Below are positions 31,382 to 41,866 of a stretch of 64,000 nt of DNA, in pieces. Location: positions 4,551,671 to 4,615,670 of the forward strand of contig CAJSYZ010000002.1 of the NCBI GenBank assembly GCA_910574455.1, written 5' to 3'. The position numbers and the translations under genes were made by a program. The notes below the pieces were generated by a model that ran no database searches, was not told the DNA's origin, and was given only the letters and a program-made list of their open reading frames with translations. Source of the stretch: Trichaptum fuscoviolaceum (Eukaryota; Basidiomycota; Agaricomycetes; Hymenochaetales; Trichaptaceae). The stretch's first letter is position 1, and every line of letters begins with the position of its first letter.

Positions 31382-32117
31382 CTAAAGGCCCAAAGAAGCA
31401 AGGGTAAGACCAAACGCAAGTTGTTCGAGCAACCCTGCAACATCGACGAGTCTACAAAATGAAATTGTCAATATAAGTTAAGTACGAGTGTTCGTTGAAA
31501 ATCGGATCTCACAGGTTCGCAACAAGATTGAGAACACCAGCAAGAAGGATTTCAAGTCCAGTCAAAACTTGATCAAGCGAGGTGTCAACGCCAGCCAGGA
31601 GGTCACCAAGCTCAGGAATGGCGGAAGCGTCTCCGAGTAGGGTATCCAGTGCGTTGGTAATATCCTGTGAAGATAACACAGAAGTCAGAAGTGATTTCGA
31701 AGATAGATGCATTCTAACGTTCGTACTTCGATAATCCCTGCAACGAGGTCAGCTATGTCGTCGTTGGTCTGGCGTTTGGAAGAGGGGGTGGCATCGAGGG
31801 CTCCAAGGTCAGTGGACGCAGTGCCAAGAGCAGTAGTAAGCTGTCCAATGAGGGGCGTGATTGTGTCGGAGGTTGCATTTCCACTTGTACCCAGCGCACC
31901 TTCAAATCGAATCAAAACTGTTAACTCTCATAATCAAACAAAAAGCGAACTTACTGATTTGAGGAAGGATAGAGTCGGTGGAGGATTTCAGGTTTTGGAT
32001 AACATTCTCTATAGCCGCATTATCGCGTTTTCCAATCTGCGAGAGGGGGGTCGCAAGAGCAAGGGTACCGAGTGCGAAGAAACCCAGAAGTGAGATAACG
32101 CGGGAGAACTGCATCAT
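31382..32117 (-). CDS. Small secreted protein, four exons
   Basis: Predicted extracellular protein of about 190 aa. The start is at the MMQF pair (32117/32114), giving a signal peptide (MQFSRVISLLGFFALGTLALATP) followed by a KR site. Then come Ser/Thr/Leu/Ala-rich helices (DSILPQIS, GALGTSGNATSDTITPLIGQLTTALGTASTDLGAL, DITNALDTLLGDASAIPELGDLLAGVDTSL). A stop at 31509 appears to be inside an intron: the donor CTGTGAGA splices about 50 nt on to LVDVAGLLEQLAFGLTLASLGL and a stop at 31382-31384. The ending ...LxxxL-L--GL resembles that of the two tandem secreted genes at 45.0 and 47.0 kb, so it may be a distant relative. It contains no cysteine pattern of hydrophobins. Function unknown; a structural cell-surface role (SC15-like) is only a guess. 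Confidence 0.7.
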
Positions 32118-33750
32118 TAGGATTCGCAAGCAGTTTGGCACTGAGACGAGCTTGAGTGATATGAAGAGTGGCACGAACGACTGTTGATCGTAATATTTTG
32201 GTTCGCGTCTGTCCTCTTTATACCTCCTGCCGGGTTAACATTGAGCATCGCGATATACGGGAAAATGACAACATACATGTCGTCAGCTACATAATTGAGA
32301 TGGAAAGTCGAGTCGTCCGTATGATATCATTGAAAATAAGCTTTGGGAGAGAAATGGAATCTGTGGGTTTCACTCCTATAAGCTGAAGTCCTACTGGAGA
32401 GGTACAGTCGGCAGGAGTTGTTTTGTTTTCGGAGCCGGGGAGCTGGAGTAAAGAAATATGAGTTGTGGCTACTCAGGAAGCGAAGGCAGTGTGCTGGAGA
32501 TAAGGTTCATTGGACGGAGTCCTCACCCAAGTCCGTTTCCATGAGAAGGAAAGGAAGAAATGCACGATTGATGGGTGATGAAAACAAAGAAATTGAGTTT
32601 TATCAGTATACTAGTAGGCAATGAGTCTACAACTTCCACGAAGGTGATATCTGGAACCGTTTATCGGATTATTGGCTGCCTAGCCAGAGGTGGCATTTTC
32701 ATGATCGGACAAGCGCAGCCACATTCGTGGTACATCGTGACGTGAAGGGAAAGGCGATGCAATTGGTTATCTCCAACAGAAAAGCGGAGACCTGCAGAGT
32801 TGCAGAGTTGCCATGAGGCCATTCGAAGATTTATGTGCACAGATGTGTGTGGTTTAAATAGTATCCCGTGAACCGGCGTGGTGAAGTGGATGCGTACGGA
32901 ACTTGCAAGGGGGTGCGAAATGATCGGGCAGTGAGAAGCGTGCGATGAGATATCGGCAAGTAGAAGTCCCACACGGAAGCAGATAGACTGGAGGTTATGA
33001 CGCCCCTTTAGTATTTAGCAGAAAGAAGAGACTGACAGTCCAGCTGAGAAATTCAGGACTTGGGTGAAGACTGCAAGCAACGAAAGTAAAATATGCATAT
33101 GAGTGCGCTGCTGTCCTGGCACAAGTCCCACATACGGATAAGAATGGAAGATCATTTGAAGATCAGGAGGCGCTCCACGTATGACAGTGTAGATCAAAAC
33201 AAACTTATTATGCTGGGAATCAGCCTATTAAGATGCAAGAATTTTTTGATGAATGGTGATATTACTGACCGAATTAAAACACCACTATGACGAGTCATTG
33301 ACGACAGTCATGGACAGGTACACGAATGTACCGCAATCAAGTTTGAAGTGCAAGTAACGTTGAAGACAAGACCTGGGTTCCAGACTCGGCCAAAAACTGG
33401 TCAGAATGTGTGAAATACCTTGCCACCACATGGAAAAAAACCCAGGTGTATGCCATTTTTTTGAAACCTGTCTACCAGATCTTGAAATATTGTACCTGGG
33501 CCACACATATCACTCTCTATGTGTAGCAAGCTTTTTGCACGCTCTGGACATTTCATTGAAAAAATTGCAAGTCCCTAACAGCCGGCCCTCAATTTGTTAG
33601 GTCACATGACAGCAGAGTTGGACTTGTAAGTTTTCTCTCGACTCCATTCATAAAACATCATCCTCTCCGTCAATGGCACGAACGTCCGTGTCTACCTTTT
33701 TTAAACATTGCTAATGTCTGCGAGAAGCTCACAGCATGCAGACGTGAACA
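32118..33750. other. Gene-poor 1.6 kb
   Basis: No gene supported. The part 33310-33510 is rich in CCTGG/CCAGG-type motifs (for example GACCTGGGTT, CCCAGGTGTA, TACCTGGGCC). Similar motifs recur at 34705-34790 on the other side of the pyruvate kinase relic. These could be remnants of one repeat family, but no borders were found. Confidence 0.45.
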
Positions 33751-33814
33751 TTGGTGCGTCTTAATGTTCTCACAACTCTGAGTGGGTATTGCACGCTGAT
33801 GAGCAAGGACAACC

Positions 33815-34562
33815 AGATTGTCATCGACAACACCAGGAGGGCCGCCTGCGCTCTCGCAGAAAGTCGAGTTCGGACTGCTCTTTGGTGTCAAGAACAAAGT
33901 CGACGTGGTCTTTGCGCCGTTAATCCGGCGCGCTCAGGGCTCGGATGTGTTCGACATCCACGAAATGGCTGGCTCGGAAGGCGCAAGCATCAAGATCGTC
34001 GTCTGGATCAAGAACGAGCTGGTGTTGCCCGCTTGGACAAGACTCGCAATGTGCGCGATGGTGTCATGGTTGCGTGTGGCGATTTGGTTATTGGGATCCT
34101 CGTGAGTTATGTGTTCCTTGCGCAGAAGATGATGATTGCTAATTGTAAAAGGGCAGGCAAGCCAGTTATCTACCACAACTCAGTTGTTAGAGTCTATGAC
34201 TGTGAGGTCTTGTCTGTTTTCTGTTTAATCTAGTGTTGACATCGTAACAGCTCAACCTGTGCCCCATCTTGTGCCAAGGTCAGCGATGTAGCGAATGTCA
34301 TCTTGGATGGAGTAGACTGTTAAGTTGATTGACCGGAGAGACCGCCAAAGGATTGTACCCATCCAAGCTGGTACGTTGGTATCTGATTGCATTGTCTGTA
34401 CCAAAAAGGCATACTAATCTGGCGGTGCACAGTATTGATGATGGCGGAGACTTACTTCCTTGCGGAGTTTGCTATCTGCTATCCATTACCCGCCGTTGTT
34501 CGACAAGCTTCACAACTCCACGAAGTGCCCCACGGAGACCGTCGAGACTGTCGCTATGACTG
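33815..34562 (+). pseudogene. Pyruvate kinase pseudogene (partial)
   Basis: Fragments of glycolytic pyruvate kinase in order: [17 protein letters not shown]...[10 protein letters not shown] (33840-33935), [16 protein letters not shown] (33970-34018), then a frame change to [22 protein letters not shown] (34020-34085) and [20 protein letters not shown] (34110-34175). After a damaged stretch come SDVANVILDGVDC (34280-34320), TGETAKGLYPSKLV (34330-34373) and, after an intron-like GTACGT...GCACAG gap, LMMAETYFLAEF and TKCPTETVETVAMTA in different frames. The catalytic ARGDLGIE motif is damaged. N-terminal half and C-terminus are absent. The intron-like gap suggests a DNA-level duplicate rather than a retrocopy. 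Confidence 0.88.
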
Positions 34563-35121
34563 CTGAGAGTGTGTATCAGTAGTATAATGTTATTTAAACA
34601 ATATATATATGTACAGAGTACGCAATATGAGCTAAAATGAAAATAAATAATATATATTTATATATTCTGAATTCTTTTTAAATTATTGTGAGCAGATCAT
34701 GCAAATGGGAACATGGAAACCAGGTCTTCAAACACCTGGAAATCAGTTTTCGTATACCTGGAGTGCACATTTAAACCTGGTTACACCTTTAACAACTTAA
34801 AAAGAGTATGGGGTCCAGTTTTTGGACACATGGGAACCACCTTTTTACGACATCCTGTACACAACGCTGGGAACATGTGTCCAGCACGTCGCGGGTGACA
34901 CTGCTGTGTACATCACCCTCTACCAGTCGGCTATATCGGAAAAAACAATGGTAAGCCCATGAATATACATTGAACGTCATGGAGAGGTAGCTTCTATATT
35001 TTGTCAGTTTCTAGAGGCTAGTCCAGTTCGATGCTGCAGTTAACTACCGTGATTCCTTCGTGATAGTGTGTGTTCAGCCTGTACACTTGCAGTTGCGCTA
35101 AAGCAGGAGATGCTTACTCAC
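34563..35121. other. AT-rich intergenic stretch
   Basis: No gene seen. 34590-34690 is strongly AT-rich. 34705-34800 has several CACCTGG/ACCAGG motifs like those at 33.4 kb. The last nine bases (35113-35121, CTTACTCAC) are the left copy of the direct repeat flanking the following transposon. Confidence 0.5.
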
Positions 35122-35850
35122 TAGGCTCGCAAGCCAGCCGTTAGTATAATGTTGTGTAACGGCTGGTACGACTCAATCAGAAGTTGCTGAGTCACCTCAG
35201 ACCAACCGTATATAGAGGCATGTCCATATATGGATGCATGTCCATGTGAGGAATAGACTCGGATTTCTCCCAAAGCGCGTGAGAGTAAACCATATCAAGT
35301 GTGAAAGTCGCACGCGATTTGCGCCGGCCATAGGACCGACGCGCGCGCCTACGCGCCTCTTTTCCTACTACAACGTACCACGGCGTCGTATTTATGTCGT
35401 AGTTGATTTATGCCATATTCTACACCTTTGAAGCGCCCTTTAGGGGAGCGTAATCAAAATATAACATTCACTCCTTTTACTCCAGGTGAACTTAATTCAA
35501 ACCGAGTGTATCCACAAATAAAAAAGCAAAAATGCGAAAACGAAGCTTGCGCGACTTCAAACAACTCGAGCGCATTGTCGCAATTCAAGAAGCAGTATGA
35601 TAGTATAGATGTAGCAAAATCTGTATGTATTCGCTATCTGATTCTAATACAAGTTGAATTTAAAAAAAACGGTGTGACCGGGACTCGGGAAACTACCGGC
35701 AATCTAAGAACCCTGTGAAAATTTTCACCCGAAGCTGAATAATCAGGCACATTGTGACCGATGGGTCACAATGAGGTGACTGGCCTCCTTCTGATTGAGT
35801 CGTACCAGTCGTTTCCTTCAAAAAACATAAACGACTGGTTTACGAGTCTA
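35122..35850. mobile_element. Non-autonomous DNA transposon (729 bp, MITE-like, Mutator-like borders)
   Basis: Bounded by a perfect 9-bp direct repeat CTTACTCAC (35113-35121 and 35851-35859). The terminal inverted repeats begin exactly there: left TAGGCTCGCAAGCCAGCCGTT, right read inward TAGACTCGTAAACCAGTCG, differing mainly by transitions. About 40 bp in, both arms share a perfect 20-bp block starting CTGGTACGACTCAATCAGAA, then AGTCACCTCA. Each arm can itself fold (CCAGCCGTT with AACGGCTGG; ACCAGTCGT with ACGACTGGT). A 9-bp target duplication with long inverted repeats is typical of Mutator-like elements; 8-bp families such as hAT or KDZ are the alternative. An internal 102-codon frame (35410-35718) does not look like a transposase. 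Its right end is about 135 bp upstream of the eL28 ATG. Confidence 0.82.
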
Positions 35851-35984
35851 CTTACTCACGATCTCAGACTCTTGCTCCCGGGACTCAGCCTGAGCTGACT
35901 CAGGTGCTGTACAGTTTTGTGAGGCCGACCAAGCTTTCCTGTTCGGGATTTACTTTAACGCAACGACAAACCCCTTCTTCCAAA

Positions 35985-36930
35985 ATGTCTTCCGACCTTC
36001 AGTGGCTTCTCATCCGTGTATGATATGACTTTTATACTGAGGATATTACTTGGACTAAACTCTGCTCGCTAGGGCAACAACTCCTTCATTGTGAAGAAGG
36101 TTCCTGAGGGCCCTATCTTCTCAAAGGAACCGGTGAGTTTTGTGGATAACTTGCGTTGAGATCTTGTATTGACAGTTTTTAAAGGGCAATCCTTTGAATA
36201 TCCACTCATACAAATATTCTGGTCTCGCTAACGCGAAGGTATGACGCCTGTGTACTTTATAATTTATTGTTTACTGAGAATCTTTGTTCTAACTAAAAGA
36301 CAATTAACGTGGAGGATAGCGGAAACGGTATTCAGATCACGACCCGCAAGACCAAATCATCACCCTTCGCTGTCAAGAGCTCTCGTCACACTACGTCTGT
36401 TCGACGAGGTTCTGGACCCCGTCGTGCTGTTGGTATCGCTTCAAATACCGCGAAGTCTGGGTACAGGCCAGATTTGCGCAAGGTGAGTAGTATTAAGTCC
36501 AGTTCTTCAGAGCTACTTGTCTATTTTTGCTCGTTTCTCTTGAATCGACTCTCTTCGTACATTATGCACTCTCGTTAGAACCCACCGGATCCGCCATAAG
36601 GTGAATGAAGGTCGGGCGTGGACATGTTTGCAATATCAACCCTTCTCGCATGAAGCGATCAACTTCATGCGGGCACCTCGCCATGTCGCTATCGGGTCAC
36701 GTTCGATGCACCTCGCGTCTGCCCGACTCTTTGGCGCTAACAGTGTTTTGGCTGTGGTTTTCTTTTTTTCCTTCTCTCGTATATTTCCTTAACGTTGACA
36801 TTACTGATGCTTTCTCCCTCAGGCTGTTCTTGCCCGAGTCTCTGCTCTACACGCTGCTCAGAGGGAACCGAAACCAACTCCGGCGAAGAAATTGAGGGGC
36901 AAGAAAGCAAAGGCTGGTTTAACTGCTTGA
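35985..36930 (+). CDS. RPL28: 60S ribosomal protein eL28
   Basis: Cytosolic large-subunit ribosomal protein eL28 (absent from S. cerevisiae, present in most other fungi and animals). Exons: MSSDLQWLLIR (35985-36016), GNNSFIVKKVPEGPIFSKEP (about 36073-36131), GNPLNIHSYKYSGLANAK, TINVEDSGNGIQITTRKTKSSPFAVKSSRHTTSVRRGSGPRRAVG...GYRPDLRK (about 36301-36481), and AVLARVSALHAAQREPKPTPAKKLRGKKAKAGLTA ending at 36930. The first three introns are about 55-70 nt. The last (about 36482-36822) is about 340 nt and contains a foldable segment, listed separately. The start matches the family's usual N-terminus. Confidence 0.92.
36611..36727 (+). ncRNA. Candidate structured RNA inside the last eL28 intron
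   Basis: GTCGGGC (36611-36617) can pair with GCCCGAC (36721-36727). Enclosed between them is a perfect 9-bp hairpin, CGCATGAAG (36647-36655), loop CGATCAA, CTTCATGCG (36663-36671). The host intron is about six times longer than its neighbours. Ribosomal protein introns often host small nucleolar RNAs, but no convincing C/D boxes or H/ACA hinge were found. Confidence 0.35.
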
Positions 36931-37888
36931 TCTTTTACGTCATCACTTCTTTCGCTATCATGTTTTCCTCCTTCATGTGTCTCTACGATTCGACATGTCA
37001 ATATGATGTATGCGCTGAGGCTGTATCTTGGTGTGACATTTGATTCTCAAGCTCATCTGTGCGAAAGGGATTGACAGTAGAGGATATTGTACAGTTGCCT
37101 GGCTGATCAAATCTTAGCATTCGGCCGACCGGTTTACTAGCGTCGATTCGTTCAGCTTCAGGCTTCAAATCGTTTGGTGGCAAATACGACCTCCCAGACT
37201 CTGCTCTGTCCTTGGAAGGTTGAAATACTTGGCGGGCGCCCTATTCTCCGTCTGATGCTGCCCTATTTCATTCCACTTAACCTTGTGGAATTCATCAAAG
37301 CCTTGTCACTTCTCTTTCTCCCTTTTGAACAACGTTTGTCCGACTGATGGGGCTGGTCGAGGATAGTCCACCGTACCCAATTCCGGCGTTGTGGAGGATT
37401 CTCTACATGAGATGTCTCAACCTAAAAGAAGTTCGAGGATATGATGTAGCGTACTGGTTCAGCACAGGTTTGCCAGGTTTTGCGGATACGAAGTGTCGGC
37501 GTCCACCAACCTTGACTGAATGCGTCAATCTTAAGTCAACGGTCACTATGAATAGTAGGGAATAGAATGACCTGCTGGTTGATAATGCACCATGGTAGTT
37601 GAAGATCTTTCTTTTTATCTCTATCGTCTTCTTGTAATGATTGTCAGCTTCAAGATGGTGGTGCTGTAATGCTGAGACGACTCGAGTCTCGGAGTGTCTT
37701 TCTTAGCTTTATAGCACACGCTCGCGCGTGACGCAAAACCACGCGAGAAATGGCACAGCCACGACACACGCGAGCTATGTACTACGAGCAGCCGCGTTTC
37801 CTTCCTCCCATGATCAGAACTTTACTCTTCACCTACATCCACTACCCTATCTCAACCATAAGCTGGGAGAAAAGACTAAACACGGGAA
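36931..37888. other. Intergenic, no gene seen
   Basis: 958 bp between eL28 and the poly(A) polymerase gene. Short overlapping open frames lack family resemblance. A TTTATA-like box at about 37708 and an alternating CGCG-rich patch (CACGCTCGCGCGTG, about 37717-37730) lie before the polymerase start and may be promoter sequence. Confidence 0.5.
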
Positions 37889-39764
37889 ATGCTACCGAAG
37901 AAGCCAGATTTCCTGGACAAGTTGAAGGATGCTGCCACTATCCTGGAGGACTCCTTTCTTCCTTGGGTTGAACCTCAAAGTACTGAGAAAGACATTTCTC
38001 GAGAGGATCTGTGAGAATAATTTTGACTGTGGAGTTTGCTTATGTGGTTGAATCCTCTCTGCAGTTTACACAACGAAGTATCCGGCTTGGTAACCTACTT
38101 ATCGCCTCAGCCATATGAAACTCGAGCACGGCAAATGCTTATTTCGTACATGACCTCCGTCGTTCAGTCTCGCTGGCGGAGTGCTCATGTATCAGCCTTT
38201 GGAAGTACTGCAACTGGACTGGGGCTACCCAACGGGTGAGTGAGGCTGTCGAATGTCCCTTAGAAGTTGCTGCATCTTGATGGGCCTACTACTAGGGATA
38301 TCGACCTTGTCATATCGTTTGAAGACCTTGGAACTCATCTTGGGGCTCAGTATCTGGAGAAGCAAGTCAGGCGTCGCTTGATGAACATTGAGGATGAGTT
38401 TGTGAGGGCGGGGATCACGCGGCAAGTCACAAGAGTGTTTTTTGCTCGTGTTCCGATTATTAGCTTCAGTACGAGCTCCTCCCTCGGTGCGTACTCAGTG
38501 TTGTGCATATTAGGCTTACAACCTTATCTTTTTGATATGTCCCAGGCGCCCTCAAAGTAGACGTTAGTGTTGCAACCGGGGATGACGCTGGCCGGAAAGC
38601 AATTCCCGTAGTGAAATCGTATATCGAAGAAATGCCTGCACTCCGTGCTTTGATTTTATGCGTCAAAATGTTCTTGTCTCCAAGAGGCCTAAATAACGCA
38701 GCACAAAGCACACTGAGTAGCTATGCAATAACGCTGATATGCATCAGCTTCTTGCAGGTACATTCACTCCAGTCCTTCCTATCGTCAGTTCAGCATTTTA
38801 CTAACATGCTCAAACACTAGCGAAATCCTATGGATCTCCCCTCCGATTTCATTTCTCATCCGACAGAGAAGAAATCTTTGGGGGTGCTTCTGAAAGACTT
38901 CTTCAAGTATTATGCATATGAATTTCCTTTAGCAACACATTATGTGTCTGTCAGTGGCATGGACATTTTCCCCAAAGAGAATAAGGAATGGAAAGTACAG
39001 GCAACTCCTATGCTGTCTGTAGAATGTATCATCAATCCCGGTAAGCATTCATCTCCATACTGTTTTCATGTCCGGTATACAGCTTCTGAAGGTCCGAATA
39101 TTGAGCAGAATCGTTTACTCACAATGTGTGCAGATAAAGACATTACGCGTGGGGCGAGTAAGATACGTGCCGTCTTAGACGCATTCCGATATGCATCCGA
39201 CACACTCAGCTCATCTCCTTTAGTACCTGGGGAGTCACTATTGGGTAAGGTAATTCAGGTGCCGAAAAATGTGAGTATTGAGTTTCAGTATTGTGTAGAA
39301 CAAGTCGACTTACAAACCTGTAGATGGAGGAATCTCGAAAACTACTCAAGGCTGTCATGGATAACGGTGCATTTGACAGAGCTGTATCCATATCTTCAAG
39401 GTCACGAGTCCAGCTGTCTTATTCGAACGGTCGGCCACCGCCTTCTCTGCTGGAACGCATGAGTGATCGTAAGGATAGGGACGACCGCTACGAGAGAGGA
39501 TACAATAGCTACGGAAGGGATTTCGGAAGGCAGTACCGCAATGATAGCAGACAAATCGCAGGGTCCCGTCCTGGGGATCAATGGCGAACGCATAGTAATA
39601 GGCAGTACCGATCGGCACATCACCAATCCCCTTCCGAACAGACAAGGAGCCTGGATGTACGTTCAAGATCTCACTCAACTCGAGGCAATGCAATTGGGCT
39701 ACCTGAACGACCGCTGAGCTTTGATTACATGAGGTCGATGGAGAAGAGAGAAATTAGGCATTAA
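37889..39764 (+). CDS. Non-canonical poly(A) polymerase (Trf4/Cid14-like, TRAMP)
   Basis: Nucleotidyltransferase that adds short oligo(A) tails to nuclear RNAs for exosome decay. Exons read from the ATG at 37889 (MLPKKPDFLDKLKDAA): LHNEVSGLVTYLSPQPYE, the catalytic motif SAFGSTATGLGLPNG then DIDLVISFEDL (GS motif plus two catalytic Asp), third Asp in ALKVDVSVATG, central domain ALRALILCVKMFLSPRGLN...SSYAITLICISFLQ, and the PAP-associated domain SLGVLLKDFFKYYAYEF. The C-terminus is Arg/Tyr/Ser-rich (DRDDRYERGYNSYGRDFGRQ) and ends at 39764. Introns are about 50-100 nt. An earlier first exon cannot be excluded. It converges on uS4, with 225 bp between stops. Confidence 0.9.
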
Positions 39765-39989
39765 CAACCCATACTATAACACAAATCACCATCCCTTTCA
39801 CTCACATACCCTATTTGTACTATAGTCACACGACAATACGTTTTCTTTCACGGAAGGATAGACCGAAAGAAAGTCATTTTGAACCTGTAGTCATCATACA
39901 GGGAGAAGACAAGGATGCATACATCAGGTATCATACGCAGCCATAATGAAAACATGGAGATGAGTGAACAAAATAGAAGAGCAAATAGA

Positions 39990-40766
39990 TCACTCTTCCT
40001 CCTCCTCTTCACCACCCTCCTCCTTCTTAGCAGCAGCAGCAGCGCGCTTGCGCTTAACACGACCAGGACGTCCACCACCATAAGGCGAAGTAAGAGCGAA
40101 GTCGATGTGCTTCTGCGAGTCAAGACGAACAACAAAGGATGGAACGTTGACAATTTGCTTGCCAACGCTGATTTTACTCTCAGTAAGATATATGGATAAA
40201 GATGACCATATACATACCGGATGTGACGCTGCCTAATCAAGACACGCGCATGGTGAATGCTCTTAGCGAGGCCGAGCTTGAAGACCTGAGTCTGAAGACG
40301 ACGTTCCAAGAAGTCCTCAATTTTCAACGCCAACACGTAATCGAGACGCATGCGGGTCTCGTCGAGCACACCAATGCGCACAAGACGACGGATGAGGGCG
40401 TTACCCTCAAACAGACGCTTCGGGTCCTTTGCATCGAGCTTGAGCAGCTCACGAGCGGCACGACGAATTTTCGATAGAACGAGAGAGATACGCCAGATCT
40501 CACGCTTATTACGGAGACCGTACTCGCCGGCGAGCTTCAGCTCAGCATCGAGACGAGCGGACTCGAATGGGCGACGGGGGACCTTGTAGCTGGTTTGTTA
40601 TGCAACAAATGGGGCGCGGTGATACAGTGATCAGCACAACGCATCCCTCCACATATAAGTGGATCTTGAAGAAAATGAATGCTCACGTCTTGCTGTGGTT
40701 CCTTGGCGCCCTACAGAGTCGTCAGAAGGCTATTCTCTGATTTGAAGGAACAACATACCTAGGCAT
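39990..40766 (-). CDS. RPS9: 40S ribosomal protein uS4 (S9)
   Basis: Small-subunit ribosomal protein that binds 18S rRNA early in assembly. Start ATG at 40766. Exon 1 is only 8 nt (ATGCCTAG), then GTATGT...TGTAG, then APRNHSKT, then [33 protein letters not shown] and the S4 RNA-binding domain ([51 protein letters not shown]). A last intron precedes [56 protein letters not shown]. The length and acidic tail are normal for fungi. It is divergent from eL21 with 212 bp between the ATGs, a likely shared ribosomal-protein promoter. Confidence 0.95.
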
Positions 40767-40978
40767 AGTGTCTTGAGGGTTGTCGAATGGCGCGTTAGAC
40801 GATGAATCTCAGTAGTGTAAACGGACCCGCGGCGCGGGGTTTGGTACTATACAGTTGCACAAGCCACATTAATGACAAACATATTCTCACGCACTCACCT
40901 CCTCACTTTCAGTAGTCTGTCTGTTCACAGCTCAGTAAACTCTTCAAGACCGGTCGCCGACGTCCTCAAGCCCTCAAG

Positions 40979-41635
40979 ATGCCTCACTCATTCGGTTACC
41001 GGGCGCGTACGCGCCATATGTTCAAGCGGGGCTTCAAGGGTGCGTACAGCGAGAGAGAATGGTATGTTAACTATGCTAAATGTTTTAAACAGACCATGGC
41101 CCCGTCAAGATGTCGACTTTCCTTGTAAACTACCGCGTTGGAGACATTGTCGATATCAAGGCGAATGCTGCCCAGCAAAAGGGTATGCCCCACAAGTTCT
41201 ATCACGGGTGAGTCTTGGGTGATCTGGTAAGATTGATGCTTATACTGATATTCTTAATTTCTCAGACGCACTGGCATTGTCTACAATGTTTCCCCCCATG
41301 CTGTCGGTGTCATCGTCAACAAAGTCGTCGGTAATCGCTACATTGAAAAGCGCGTGAATATCCGCGTCGAACACATCCGTCACTCAAAGTGCCGTCAGGA
41401 ATTCTTGGATCGTGTAAAGCGGAATGAGCATCTCCGGGCTGAAGCGAAGGCAAAGGGCGGTACGTTGTATTATTTTCTCATTGTAATGTCCGTGTTCACT
41501 CATATGGCTCAATGAACAGAGAAGCCTCCATTCCTGCGCCGTGTGCAGGCCGCACCTCGGGAGGCACACACTGTTCAAACAAAAGACAACACTCCCCAGA
41601 CAATTGTCCCTGTACCATACGAGACGACCATTTAA
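40979..41635 (+). CDS. RPL21: 60S ribosomal protein eL21
   Basis: Cytosolic large-subunit protein. ATG at 40979. Exon 1 is MPHSFGYRARTRHMFKRGFK; the next is DHGPVKMSTFLVNYRVGDIVDIKANAAQQKGMPHKFYHG. Then RTGIVYNVSPHAVGVIVNKVVGNRYIEKRVNIRVEHIRHSKCRQEFLDRVKRN follows, with the C-terminal exon EKPPFLRRVQAAPREAHTVQTKDN...VPYETTI ending at 41635. Introns are about 50-60 nt. The conserved GKTGIVYNVT-like SH3-fold segment and the full family length are present. It converges with the SCI1-like gene, with 231 bp between stops. Confidence 0.94.
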
Positions 41636-41866
41636 ACACATACGTTTGAATGGGCTAGTGGCGGATTGTTTGGTTTCGTTATTGCATTCTGGCATGCTTT
41701 CTCCTCTATGTTTTCTTATTTCCGAGTTTTATGCACATGCAATGCGAAAACAAATGCAATCTTTTTTTACTGATACATACCTACTGAATCATCATCATGG
41801 AAAGCATCGTAAGCCGCAACCCATATCACACAATGATCCTGGAAGAAAGAAAGAAAAAAGGGCGGT

